A stretch of DNA of 64,000 nt from Flavobacterium sp. ov086 (GCF_900187965.1 NZ_FZNL01000018.1:62001-126000), one strand, 5' to 3'. Shown: positions 7,337 to 15,720, counted from the stretch's first letter. Numbers and translations: made by a program. The notes: a model not told the origin generated them from the letters alone.

Positions 7337-7567
7337 ATGAGTAATCTAAAACAATTCAGAAAAGATTTGAATGCACATCTTCAAAATGAATTCAATGCAT
7401 CGAATGAAACTGATAGTATTAAAAAATTAGCCGAAGCAGAAAATACAGTGCATGACTTTGTAGATAATTATATTGAAAAATTCGGACTGAATAGAAGCGA
7501 TTTAAATATCATTTCTAGCGATTTAATAACTGAATTTGCAAAAATAAAAATCAAATACATAGAATAA
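7337..7567 (+). CDS. Small helical protein, unknown
   Basis: 76 residues, almost entirely amphipathic helix with many charged residues (FRKDLNAHLQNEF; KKLAEAENTVHDFVDNYIEKF). No cysteine, no membrane segment. No family recognised. The start is the first ATG after a 133-base spacer containing a hairpin. It is an isolated gene between structured spacers in the accessory island, and its AT-rich codon use matches its neighbours. Confidence 0.5.
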   Translation: MSNLKQFRKDLNAHLQNEFNASNETDSIKKLAEAENTVHDFVDNYIEKFGLNRSDLNIISSDLITEFAKIKIKYIE

Positions 7568-7728
7568 CGACACGGATATTTCTTTACGTTCAATAGCGCG
7601 GATTTATTCCCATTAGCGCAAGCCTTCCATTCGTAAGCGCAATCAAAATAACGTAATAATAAAAAGAAAAAAACAATCTGTTTGTGTACGAGTAGGGCAA
7701 ATTCCAAAATATGGCTAAATCTAATCTC

Positions 7729-7752
7729 AGACCTACTGTTAGACCTACTGTA
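7729..7752 (+). repeat. Two tandem 12-base repeats
   Basis: AGACCTACTGTT and AGACCTACTGTA stand head to tail, one mismatch. They fall in an 18-codon frame (ATG 7711, stop 7765-7767) that is probably fortuitous. The surrounding 60 bases are GC-richer than the island average. Confidence 0.55.
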
Positions 7753-7802
7753 GAAGCAGAACGTTAACAATAAGTTTAATACTAATTATAATTTAAGAAG
7801 CT

Positions 7803-8396
7803 ATGGTTATCGACAAGATACAAATCATTAAAGACACTATAAACAATTACAAAGTAATTTCAGTTCCATTAAAAAATGCTTCATATAAAATTATAATCAA
7901 TCAATTTCCTTCTGAAACATCTATTGGAGAAAAAATTCTAGAAAATTCATTAACAATAATAATCGCTTTAATTGCTGGATTAGTAGCACTATACCAAGTT
8001 AAATCAAATATAGTTTCAACCGCCAGAATAAAATGGATAGAAACACTAAAGGAAGATATTAGTAACCTATACAACTATGCATTGAGTGCAGTATTTTTTT
8101 ATTCAGAATATATTAATGAAACCGATAACGATATATATCTTAAATATTTAGAAGCACATTCTAAATTTTATGTTCTTTCAAATAGGATAAAAATGCAGCT
8201 CAACATTAAAGAAACAAAACATAATGATTTAAATACAATATTAGACGAGATTGATTCAATGTTAGACAGTAGCAATAAACAACTCAAAAATATTACTCAA
8301 GAGAATGTAGAAGAAAAACTAAGAGAAATTGTAATTATATCACGAGATATTTTCAAAATTGAGTGGGAAAAATCTAAAAAAATTTTTAAGATCTAA
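7803..8396 (+). CDS. Membrane-anchored helical protein, unknown
   Basis: 197 residues. One clear transmembrane helix (about 49-66, SLTIIIALIAGLVALYQV) is followed at once by the motif STARIKWIETLKEDISNLY, a basic/tryptophan helix that I have seen after a membrane segment in several unrelated bacterial hypothetical proteins. The remaining 110 residues are charged helices, probably cytoplasmic. No enzymatic motif. Preceded by a 235-base structured spacer and followed by two GTC-TCT-GAC hairpins. No function can be given. Confidence 0.55.
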   Translation: MVIDKIQIIKDTINNYKVISVPLKNASYKIIINQFPSETSIGEKILENSLTIIIALIAGLVALYQVKSNIVSTARIKWIETLKEDISNLYNYALSAVFFYSEYINETDNDIYLKYLEAHSKFYVLSNRIKMQLNIKETKHNDLNTILDEIDSMLDSSNKQLKNITQENVEEKLREIVIISRDIFKIEWEKSKKIFKI

Positions 8397-8442
8397 ATTG
8401 CACACTTTCCCCCGCTCTCCGAAGTGTTCTTTACGAAGCGCT

Positions 8443-8523
8443 ACGCAAATGTCTCTGACTTTGCGTAATTTTTATGTTCTTAAAAACTATAAATTTGATA
8501 AAAGTCTCTGACTTTTTATGAAT
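8443..8523. repeat. Pair of hairpins sharing the apical core GTC-TCT-GAC
   Basis: The first hairpin (8443-8466) is ACGCAAA-t-GTC, loop TCT, GAC-TTTGCGT. The second (8498-8519, extendable to 8494-8523) is ATAAAAGTC, loop TCT, GACTTTTTAT. The tips are identical while the lower stems differ in sequence but remain paired. Each has one bulged base. They follow the stop codon of the 7803 gene by 47 bases. Confidence 0.55.
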
Positions 8524-8535
8524 CTTTGTAATAGG

Positions 8536-8556
8536 ATAATAATAATAATAATAATA
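8536..8556. repeat. Trinucleotide repeat, seven ATA units
   Basis: Seven consecutive ATA triplets about 80 bases upstream of the 8634 gene. The copy number of such tracts can vary by slippage; any effect here would be on the leader or promoter spacing, not on a reading frame. Confidence 0.7.
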
Positions 8557-8633
8557 GATTCAATAGAACCAAAATAAACAGATTCTAAGTTATACTATTG
8601 AAACAAAGTTTTAAACCTAACATAAAATAAAAA

Positions 8634-9011
8634 ATGCAAAAGAAACAAAGACATGGATGTTTAACGGCTTGGTTAATTTATTTAATAATTGCTTATTCAT
8701 TTGGTACAATTCTTTATTTCTTTAAAAGTGATGAAATGTCTAAGATTGCTAAATATCAAATTTCAGAAAATATGATGTTAATCCATGGTTCACTTGCATT
8801 ATTAGGAATCGTGTTCTCAATAATGCTTTTTAAATGGGTAAAATTAGGATTTTGGGGTATTTTCAGTATTAGCATGATATTATTTGTATTACAAATATTA
8901 AACAGTAATCGAATTATGTCGCCATTTTTTATTGTGATTTGCGTGATAATCCTTTTTGGATTATTACAATTAAAAAAAGACAATAAAAGTGGTTGGAATA
9001 ATTTAGAATAA
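8634..9011 (+). CDS. Small four-helix membrane protein, unknown
   Basis: 125 residues with four predicted membrane helices (about 10-30, 44-62, 68-90, 93-113) after a basic start MQKKQRHGCLTAWLIYLI. The opening R-H-G-C-L-T-A-W/F-L segment is a recurrent start of small Bacteroidota membrane proteins. No catalytic motif. It stands alone in the island with an ATA-repeat spacer upstream and 61 bases to the next gene. Confidence 0.6.
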   Translation: MQKKQRHGCLTAWLIYLIIAYSFGTILYFFKSDEMSKIAKYQISENMMLIHGSLALLGIVFSIMLFKWVKLGFWGIFSISMILFVLQILNSNRIMSPFFIVICVIILFGLLQLKKDNKSGWNNLE

Positions 9012-9072
9012 AATCCCTCCACATTCTATCATAAAAAACAAATTACAACCTAAAGTTAAAAAGTTCAAATAA

Positions 9073-9705
9073 ATGAATAATTACTTAATAGACATAATTG
9101 ACAGAATGTTGGACAGGAGCGACCATAATATGGAAACTGGTTATGATAGCTCCAAAACAATTTCATGGAAAGCTTATAGAGAAGCCGAAAATGTTGAAAA
9201 TGCAGAATACATTCCGCAATTAATTGCATTTATTGACAATGAAAAAGATAAAAAGAAGCGAGATCGTGCGTATTTTCTTCTTGGTCATATTACAAAGCAC
9301 ACAAATGATTTAAAAGCCTTAGACCATTTAATTTCCCGCGTTAATAAAGAAACCGATAAATATATAATTTCATCTCTATTAGACAGAATTGCAAATATCA
9401 AAAAACCAATCGGGACAGATTTACAACCTTTAATTCAAGCAACAAAAAGTGACAAATGGTTAATTCGGTACAGCGCTATACAATCCTTAAAAAACTCATT
9501 TGATAGCATTGCCGAAAACACATTAATTGATATTCTTGATAATTCTGATGATGTATATAACATAATTTATACAAATGCTACTCTAAATAAAATAGGAACA
9601 TTAAAAGCGATACCTTTTTTAGAAAAACATTTAAAAAGTAGAAAAAGAGATGTAAAGCATTCTGCAAAATATGCTATTGAAGAAATAAAAAAAAGATATG
9701 AATAA
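9073..9705 (+). CDS. HEAT-repeat protein
   Basis: 210 residues arranged as paired helices of about 30 residues each, typical of HEAT/PBS-lyase-like repeats: YIPQLIAFIDNEKDKKKRDR, LKALDHLISRVNKETDKYII, LQPLIQATKSDKWLIRYSAI and KAIPFLEKHLKSRKRDVKHS. Such solenoids are protein-binding scaffolds. No signal peptide, so probably cytoplasmic. No adjoining gene gives a partner. It may serve as an immunity or scaffold factor in the accessory island, but nothing in the sequence shows that. Confidence 0.75.
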   Translation: MNNYLIDIIDRMLDRSDHNMETGYDSSKTISWKAYREAENVENAEYIPQLIAFIDNEKDKKKRDRAYFLLGHITKHTNDLKALDHLISRVNKETDKYIISSLLDRIANIKKPIGTDLQPLIQATKSDKWLIRYSAIQSLKNSFDSIAENTLIDILDNSDDVYNIIYTNATLNKIGTLKAIPFLEKHLKSRKRDVKHSAKYAIEEIKKRYE

Positions 9706-9796
9706 CAATTAACCTGAACATTCCAATAGAAATATAATCGAAATAATAATCTGTACAAAATCGAAAGACTTCAGAAAGTATCTGAATTAAATAAAC

Positions 9797-10573
9797 ATGA
9801 AAAAAACATTAGCTTTAGTAATTATTAGCTTTTCGTCACTTTTTGTTAGTTGCCAAACAAAACCTGGATTTACTAACACTTTACAAATAAAATATACTCA
9901 CGGCGATGAAAGTCACAGCAGTGAAGAAATGAGTTTTGAAATTCATGATAATAAAGTTTATGGTAAAATAACTCGACCTAATGCCGATAAATTATTGTCT
10001 TCAGAAATTATATTGACAAGCGCTGATATTAAAACTTTGAATTCATTTCTAGAATTAAGCGAAAAATTTAAAAATAAATGCGATGAAATAAATTCAAGCT
10101 CAGATGTGCAGTATTATTCTATTTTTGTGGATAATAAAGTTGTAAAAATATATGAATGTGATTGGAAAGTTTATTCATTTTTTGATGTTAAACAACAAAT
10201 CTTTGGTAATTATCTACAAGATCTTGAAAAGAAAAAGCAGATTTTAAATAATGAAATCTCTAATTTATTAATAGGAAATTGGAAAGCTAACGTATTACTA
10301 AATGATGTAAATAATAAATCTGAATACATTGTCGAAAAACTAACTACAAATCCATCTTCTGAATATATTGAATTCATTAAAGACGAAAAAGTGATACTTC
10401 ATAAAAATGGAAAAAGTATTTATTATGACTATAGAATTGATGTTCTTGATGGAAATAAATTTTTAATAATGAATGGCGACGATAATAAAAACGGAGAAGA
10501 ATTCATTTATGGTCATAGATTCCTGATTGATAGTTTAAGCCAAAATAAAATAATTCTAACACGATCCTTTTAA
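9797..10573 (+). CDS. Lipoprotein, unknown function
   Basis: 258 residues. The signal peptide MKKTLALVIISFSSLFVSC has lipobox FVSC, with the lipidated cysteine at residue 19. The mature part is rich in beta strands (MSFEIHDNKVYGKITRPNAD; SIFVDNKVVKIYECDWKVYS) with a lipocalin-like second half (IGNWKANVLL...KFLIMNGDDN). No named domain recognised. Monocistronic in appearance: 91 bases behind the HEAT gene and convergent with the 10610 gene. Confidence 0.6.
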   Translation: MKKTLALVIISFSSLFVSCQTKPGFTNTLQIKYTHGDESHSSEEMSFEIHDNKVYGKITRPNADKLLSSEIILTSADIKTLNSFLELSEKFKNKCDEINSSSDVQYYSIFVDNKVVKIYECDWKVYSFFDVKQQIFGNYLQDLEKKKQILNNEISNLLIGNWKANVLLNDVNNKSEYIVEKLTTNPSSEYIEFIKDEKVILHKNGKSIYYDYRIDVLDGNKFLIMNGDDNKNGEEFIYGHRFLIDSLSQNKIILTRSF

Positions 10574-10609
10574 CGGCATTACCTTCCCTTACGCAAGCCA
10601 TTACAAGAT

Positions 10610-10948
10610 TTATTTAGCATTCGACAAATAAATCTCATGCAAATCATCCAATACTTCCATTTCATCTTCTGGTAAAAGTTGTAAAGCAATTTCAAGCAAA
10701 GTCATTACATTATTATCCGCTTCATTAAATGAAAAAGTTGCCTGACTTCGGGCATCGTCATTAAGCAAAATAATACTTGCTTTTAGAAGACTTGAAACCA
10801 TTAAATTTAATTCGTTATAACCGGATACTTTTAGGTTTACACTAAACGAATTGTCACTATTATTTTCTGATTTTAGTTTATTGAATTTATTGATTCTTTT
10901 CATTGATTCCAGAAATTCTGTGACCTTTTCTTTATATTGTATTTCCAT
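10610..10948 (-). CDS. Small soluble protein, unknown
   Basis: 112 residues, on the minus strand inside an otherwise plus-strand island. A mixed fold is suggested: helix (residues 1-30), two strands (FSVNLKVSGY), then long helices (ELNLMVSSLLKASIILL; NVMTLLEIALQLLP) and an acidic end. No domain recognised. Its upstream region (10949-11228) carries two tandem palindromes at 11004-11030 that could control it or the divergent 11229 gene. Confidence 0.5.
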   Translation of the reverse strand: MEIQYKEKVTEFLESMKRINKFNKLKSENNSDNSFSVNLKVSGYNELNLMVSSLLKASIILLNDDARSQATFSFNEADNNVMTLLEIALQLLPEDEMEVLDDLHEIYLSNAK

Positions 10949-11003
10949 TATTTTCTATTTTTTTCTTCAAAACGAAATTACAAGTAATAGATGACTTTTA
11001 AGT

Positions 11004-11030
11004 GATTGTATACAATCGGTTGTATGCAAC
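11004..11030. promoter_or_regulatory. Two adjacent palindromes, candidate operator
   Basis: GATTGTATACAATC (11004-11017) is a perfect 14-base palindrome. It is followed directly by GGTTGTATGCAAC, a near copy that is itself nearly palindromic. The pair lies 56 bases upstream of the minus-strand 10948 start and about 200 bases upstream of the plus-strand 11229 gene. Confidence 0.5.
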
Positions 11031-11228
11031 TGAATGCATCAAAAAATAATTACAATTCAAATTTTTAACTTTATATTCGTCATAATTAAATATTCCAAAA
11101 TCGCTCAATCTTTAAAAATAAATCCGGGCGATTTAATTAAAGATTTATAATACTTGCAAAATTTTCATTTTCGCAAGTGAGAAAAAATTGAATCAGACTT
11201 ATAACAATTAAAATATTCTTTGCATTAA

Positions 11229-11672
11229 ATGAAAATACATTCGAAATTTAGAACTCTTTATTTAATTAGAATTAACATGTTTTATATCATATTTGATTTC
11301 TTTTGTTTTTATAGTTTTTTTAATAGTTTTCGAACTGAAGATTTTATAGTAGGCTTAGGATCAATTATTTTTTTAGCATTGAGTATATTTTTTCACATTC
11401 AGAAACTTCGTGCAGTCACTGAAATTATTGTTTTAGAAAAAGGCATACAAAAAATAAGTTTAGCTTCACATAAAACAGAATTTATTCCTTTTTCGTCTAT
11501 GGCAAATATTCAAACAGAACGCATTCAAGGATCTTATAGTGATGCAGGACAAATAACTACTGGTTATTTTGAAAGTACGATACTTCTGGAAAATGGCGAA
11601 GAATTACTAATTAGCCCTGATCAATATGATAATTATAAAGAAATTGTTGTCGCAATAAGGGATAAAATTTAA
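11229..11672 (+). CDS. Two-helix membrane protein with bacterial PH-like domain
   Basis: 147 residues. Two transmembrane helices (about 15-35 and 41-57) are followed by a C-terminal domain with strands TEIIVLEKGIQKIS, EFIPFSSMANIQTE, STILLENGEELLIS and a final helix YDNYKEIVVAIRDKI. That strand-plus-helix order resembles the PH-like domains of YcxB/YdbT-type membrane proteins, in which the 'I.F.S.I..I' strand is typical. Function unknown. 31 bases before the YdcF gene, so possibly co-transcribed. Confidence 0.6.
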   Translation: MKIHSKFRTLYLIRINMFYIIFDFFCFYSFFNSFRTEDFIVGLGSIIFLALSIFFHIQKLRAVTEIIVLEKGIQKISLASHKTEFIPFSSMANIQTERIQGSYSDAGQITTGYFESTILLENGEELLISPDQYDNYKEIVVAIRDKI

Positions 11673-11703
11673 AAAATGAAGAAATATTTTGTAAAATCAT
11701 TCT

Positions 11704-12264
11704 ATGAAAAACTGGAAACAAGTATTTAAATATCTTCCTATTCTATTTTTAATATGGTTTATGGCACACACCATATTTATCACAATTGATGGTTTGAATG
11801 ATAACGGAAAAAGTGCAGATGTTGCTGTTATTCTTGGCAACAAAGTAAACGAAGACGGAACCTTATCCGAACGTCTTGAAAAGCGTTTAGAATGTGGGCT
11901 AAATTTATATCGAAATAAGCGCGTAAAAAGAATAATTGTAAGTGGCGGTTTTGGCAAGGAAGGTTTTTATGAAGGAGACAAAATGAAAGAATTTTTAGTT
12001 GCCAATAAAGTTCCTGATACTGCAATAATTGTCGACAATTTAGGAAACAATACTCGTGCAACGGCAGATAATGTAACTAAATTACGAGATAGTTTACACT
12101 TTGAAAGCATAATCGTAGTATCGCAATATTTTCATATCACGAGAACAAAAATGCTATTCAAAAAACATGGTTTTCAAGATGTTAATGGCGTGAGTCCAAA
12201 TTACTTCGAATTCAAAGATCTATATTCTTTATTAAGGGAATTTGTGGGTTACTACACGCAATAA
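11704..12264 (+). CDS. YdcF/ElyC (DUF218) family protein
   Basis: 186 residues. An N-terminal membrane anchor (about 9-25) is followed by the DUF218 domain: ADVAVILGNKVNEDGTLSER, then RVKRIIVSGGFGKEG, TRATADNVTKLRD and IIVVSQYFHITRTKM. The G-N-(x)n-S-G-G and late S-x-x-x-H-x-x-R motifs are those of the SanA/ElyC/YdcF group, implicated in envelope and peptidoglycan precursor homeostasis. The domain would face the periplasm after the single anchor. A partner is not evident; the preceding gene is also membrane-bound. Confidence 0.85.
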   Translation: MKNWKQVFKYLPILFLIWFMAHTIFITIDGLNDNGKSADVAVILGNKVNEDGTLSERLEKRLECGLNLYRNKRVKRIIVSGGFGKEGFYEGDKMKEFLVANKVPDTAIIVDNLGNNTRATADNVTKLRDSLHFESIIVVSQYFHITRTKMLFKKHGFQDVNGVSPNYFEFKDLYSLLREFVGYYTQ

Positions 12265-12301
12265 AAACGATATATTTTAATGCTTAAAATAAAATTTCCA
12301 T

Positions 12302-12805
12302 ATGATATTTGAAAACCAAATATTAAACTATTTTGGTCCTAATTTAATAAAAAGAGACATTAATTTTATTATCAACGAGACATTAACCCAAGAAGAAATT
12401 GTAATTATTACAGAGATTGGTTTACCCAATACCATTTTGGATTTTAATTTTACAACTAATATTTCTTTATTATCTCCATCAGAAATTGTAATTGGAAAAG
12501 TCCATTCTGAAAACAGTATTATTCTTAATTTAGAATCGCGAAATATTACAAAAAATAATCTTAATTGCTTCTTAGCAAAATCACTTAAACATCTGGTTTT
12601 GCAATTGTACACTTACGATCATTTGTGGAAAAATGTCATTCCTAATAAACATTTTGGCAATTATAGGGAGAATTCTAATTTTAAAAAGTACGCTAAGTTT
12701 TTAGAAGCACAATTGTTAGAAATTGATCCGGATTTATTAAAAAATGATAACGCCTATTTTTGGGGTTCATTAATCGAGGACATAGAATTTGGCATCATTG
12801 GATAA
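12302..12805 (+). CDS. Likely SUKH-type (SUKH-4) immunity protein
   Basis: 167 residues. The order ITEIGLPNTILDFNF, IVIGKV..., SIILNLESRN, NNLNCFLAKSLKHLVLQLYT and the final AYFWGSLIEDIEFGII matches the SUKH-4 pattern: 'iGLP...F', 'iG', a strand carrying the residue description, the 'N-S-x-x-x-F' helix, and a terminal W-x-x-L/I-E-E-I-x-x-G. SUKH proteins neutralise polymorphic toxins delivered by neighbours. No toxin gene is adjacent, so this would be an orphan immunity gene. A distant match; the alternative is an unrelated small alpha/beta protein. Confidence 0.55.
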   Translation: MIFENQILNYFGPNLIKRDINFIINETLTQEEIVIITEIGLPNTILDFNFTTNISLLSPSEIVIGKVHSENSIILNLESRNITKNNLNCFLAKSLKHLVLQLYTYDHLWKNVIPNKHFGNYRENSNFKKYAKFLEAQLLEIDPDLLKNDNAYFWGSLIEDIEFGIIG

Positions 12806-12998
12806 TACGAAAAAACACACAATAAAGCAGTATTTTACAAATTAATTCATATCTTGAAAGCCGTAAATCATTGACAGAAACTACATTGACAGAAAATATA
12901 AAAATTAAATTATCTTTAGATTAGGAATCAGCTCTTCGAAGTCTTCCCTTCGAAAAATTAGACGAATTAATATAAAAACATCTATAAATATTTAAACT

Positions 12999-13607
12999 AT
13001 GTCAAACCACAATAAAAAAGTAGACGAGTATATTTTTAAAATGGCTGATTTTGCAAAACCTATACTCACTCATCTTCGACAAATTATATTTGAGACTTGT
13101 CCTGATGTTGAAGAAGATATTAAATGGGGAATTCCTCATTATGCTTACAAAGGTGATCACTTGGTGATGATGGCTGGATTTAAACAACATTGTTCTTTTA
13201 GCTTATACAAAGCTGAGCTAATGAAAGATAAAATGATCCAGGAAAGTGTAAAAGCAGGAAAAAAATTCGGATATATGGATAAGGTAAAAGATTTGTCTGA
13301 GTTACCTGATAAAAAAATTCTCGCAGCATACTTTAAAGAAGCTATGGAACTAAACTCTAGTGGAATATCAAAGCCAAAAGTAGTAAAAGAAAAAGTAGAA
13401 GTCGCTGCTCCAAAAGAATTTATTGAAGCATTAGAACAAGACAAAATTGCTTTTTCAATTTATGAAAGCAAGTCTCCTTCTTTTCGTAAAAATTATATAA
13501 TCTGGATTGCTGATGCAAAAACAGACGAAACAAGACAAAAAAGAATTACGCAATCATTAGAATGGATAAGAGAAGGGAAAGACAGATTTTGGCAATCAAA
13601 AAAATAA
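12999..13607 (+). CDS. DUF1801 / YdeI-OmpD-associated family protein
   Basis: 202 residues. The N-terminal DUF1801-like domain (residues 7-95) has the marker EEDIKWGIPHYAYKGDHLVM and a K-x-H-C-S-F-S-L strand. The C-terminal part (about 135-202) is the YdeI/OmpD-associated helix set, with FIEALEQDKIAFSIYESKSP and the end KTDETRQKRITQSLEWIREG. The E. coli homologue is linked to antimicrobial-peptide and bacteriocin tolerance; the mechanism is unknown. Cytoplasmic, no signal peptide. Stand-alone gene with a 190-base leader region. Confidence 0.85.
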   Translation: MSNHNKKVDEYIFKMADFAKPILTHLRQIIFETCPDVEEDIKWGIPHYAYKGDHLVMMAGFKQHCSFSLYKAELMKDKMIQESVKAGKKFGYMDKVKDLSELPDKKILAAYFKEAMELNSSGISKPKVVKEKVEVAAPKEFIEALEQDKIAFSIYESKSPSFRKNYIIWIADAKTDETRQKRITQSLEWIREGKDRFWQSKK

Positions 13608-13815
13608 AGACTCCGTTCTCCAAAGTGTTTCTATTATCGTAGTTATTATGTGACCTGACTTGATACAAGTTCTAACGAAAAAATACTAAACAAACAATAA
13701 GATTAAAAATTGTTAAAACAAAACACATACAGTAAATCAGCACTTTATGAATTAATTTATACATTTGATAAATTCCAAAAATCTATTCTTTGATTATTTT
13801 CTAACACTGCTATTA

Positions 13816-14643
13816 ATGAAAGAACTTATTAAAATTGGCCGGCTATTTTATGGTATCGGTATCATTACTTTGGGAATTCATCAACTTGTTATCAAAAAAT
13901 TTCGTTCAGAAATTTTATCTCCATCTCCTTTCTGGGCTCATAACAATATTATCTTCCCTATTGTTACCGGAATAGCTTTAATATTTGCAGGAATTATTAT
14001 TTCGGGAGTATTTAAAATTAAATTTATAGACACAAAAAAAGTCTGTCTTTATTTAGGCTTTTGTTTTCTTGTGGCGATCCTCACTTCTCACCTACCTTAT
14101 ATTATAATGCTTAGTGCGGATAAAACCCCAGATTTTCAAGTTTGGATAGATGCTCTCGAAGAATTGACTTATAGCGGTGGTGCATTTGTAATGGCAGGAT
14201 CATTTACAGAAAACACTTCGGCTAAAACCGAAAATAATTTCACATCAGTATTAGAAAAACTTATCTCATGTGGACGCGTTTTTTATTCGATTCTTATGAT
14301 ATTATTTGGATTGAGTCATTTTGCTTTTGCCCAATTTCTTGTTACAATGGTTCCAAAATGGTTACCAGCACCAATGTTTTGGACTTATTTTTTTGGTGTT
14401 GCCCTTGTCATTTCCGGAGTATCAATTATTTTCAAAATACTAATAAAACCAATTGCGCTTCTTTTAGCACTTACGCTTTTACTGTTTTTTCTATTCTTTC
14501 ATATTCCTGATGCCATTGCAAATCCATCTGTAGGTGGTGGAAATGAAATTGTTCGTGCATTTATTGCGTTGCTTTTCTGTGGTATTGCAATAGTAATTGC
14601 CTTAACAAATGATCGTAAAAACAGCTTAGTTGAAATAATATAA
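13816..14643 (+). CDS. DoxX-like membrane protein with internal duplication
   Basis: 275 residues from the ATG at 13816. A TTG start at 13765 would add 17 residues, but a TACATTTG -7 box at 13760-13767 argues for the later ATG. Two halves repeat the same plan of four membrane helices: ELIKIGRLFYGIGIITLGIH and KLISCGRVFYSILMILFGLS each begin a half, followed by a P-x-x-x-A/W-H/P loop. DoxX-type four-helix bundles are envelope proteins, some tied to thiosulfate or quinone oxidation. The DoxX assignment is by pattern only; convergent with the DUF5995 gene. Confidence 0.65.
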   Translation: MKELIKIGRLFYGIGIITLGIHQLVIKKFRSEILSPSPFWAHNNIIFPIVTGIALIFAGIIISGVFKIKFIDTKKVCLYLGFCFLVAILTSHLPYIIMLSADKTPDFQVWIDALEELTYSGGAFVMAGSFTENTSAKTENNFTSVLEKLISCGRVFYSILMILFGLSHFAFAQFLVTMVPKWLPAPMFWTYFFGVALVISGVSIIFKILIKPIALLLALTLLLFFLFFHIPDAIANPSVGGGNEIVRAFIALLFCGIAIVIALTNDRKNSLVEII

Positions 14644-14661
14644 AATGTTATTTTACTGAAA

Positions 14662-15447
14662 TCAGACAACAGCACATTCCATATTTTTTTGTTCGATGAT
14701 CTGCATATCAATTATTTTTTGAGCGATAGTTCCTCTTTCAAATAAGCGAATGAATTTAAAAACGGCGCTAACAAAATATCCGGGGTTTGAAACTAATCGG
14801 GCGATTTCTGTTATTCTATCGTCTCTTAGTTTTGTACAGGCTTCTCTCTCGTTTTCAGGAACTGCCACAAATTCATTGGCAAATTTCCAAGCGCCGTCTC
14901 TGGCAGTTTGCATACTAAAATCAATAAAAAAAGTGTCCATTTTGCCTGTCCATTTTAGGATCATCGTGAGCGTTGGCCAAATTTTGATTAAGCATTTTTC
15001 GACACCTCCAACCAGATTACTAAGAATGGCGTTTATTTGGTCAAAATCGTGTTTTAAACTCTCAATATCTTCTACTGTACTTACTTGGGCTGAGGCGATT
15101 CCTAAATCAAGATTTACATGCGCGTTGATTCCCAGTAATAAATGCTGCACAACTATTGGCCAGAATTTCTCTGCTTGTTCAAAGGCAAATCCCCAACATT
15201 CTGATGGTTTTTCTTTAGCTCTATATTGGTAATAGGCTTTTAAATACCGATTAGCAAAAATGACATCCAGTTTTTCCATTCGTTCCCCATTTTGAAAAGA
15301 ACCATCCTGAATACCTTCTTTTACTTTTACAGTAACTTCGCGATATAACGTAGCAAACAAACCAAGATTGCTTTGTTCTACTTTTGATCTTTCTATTATT
15401 TCATCCAAAAACTGAATTACTTCGTCTATAGTAGTTGCTTGTTTCAT
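14662..15447 (-). CDS. DUF5995 family protein
   Basis: 261 residues, helical and soluble. The signature segment VVQHLLLGINAHVNLDLGIA is present around residues 97-116, with the preceding FWPIVV and the following DFDQINAIL helix. These are the conserved core of DUF5995, a Bacteroidota/Actinobacteria family of unknown activity. The two histidines and the asparagine-aspartate pair could bind a metal, but this is inference. Minus strand, convergent with the DoxX-like gene, 18 bases between the stops. Confidence 0.8.
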   Translation of the reverse strand: MKQATTIDEVIQFLDEIIERSKVEQSNLGLFATLYREVTVKVKEGIQDGSFQNGERMEKLDVIFANRYLKAYYQYRAKEKPSECWGFAFEQAEKFWPIVVQHLLLGINAHVNLDLGIASAQVSTVEDIESLKHDFDQINAILSNLVGGVEKCLIKIWPTLTMILKWTGKMDTFFIDFSMQTARDGAWKFANEFVAVPENEREACTKLRDDRITEIARLVSNPGYFVSAVFKFIRLFERGTIAQKIIDMQIIEQKNMECAVV

Positions 15448-15634
15448 AATTGGTTAGGATTATTTTTTTGGTAGAACGAATATAATTCTTTTAATCTTTG
15501 AAGAGTATTTTTTGAAGCAATTATCTTATTATTTTTTTATTCAGGAAAAACTTCTTCTGAAAAAACTATAAGTTTAATAAAGCTCACTATTTTATAAAAT
15601 CGTTATAAAATTTAACAAATCTTTACACTTTCAC

Positions 15635-15679
15635 TTACGGCTTCCCGTAAGGTTTGTGAATTAAAAGTCACTAAGTTTG
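15635..15679 (+). promoter_or_regulatory. Activator-type promoter, copy 3, upstream of the 15721 gene
   Basis: The palindrome TTACGGCTTCCCGTAA starts at 15635, followed by GTGAATTAAAAG and the -7 box TAAGTTTG at 15672-15679 (offset 37). The gene starts 41 bases after the box, a normal leader. This is the clearest promoter of the four because the box fits TAnnTTTG exactly and the gene is adjacent. Confidence 0.6.
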
Positions 15680-15720
15680 AAACATCTTAAAATCATTTTA
15701 AAGAATTAACAACCAAACCA

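Noticed and set aside
7711..7767. 18-codon frame containing a repeated peptide RPTV
   Set aside because: Too short, and created by the 12-base tandem repeat; no homology or ribosome site.
6160..13607. Chromosomal integron cassette array
   Set aside because: The spacers do not show the paired attC core sites (RYYYAAC and GTTRRRY) or an integrase gene, though the one-gene-one-spacer layout is similar.
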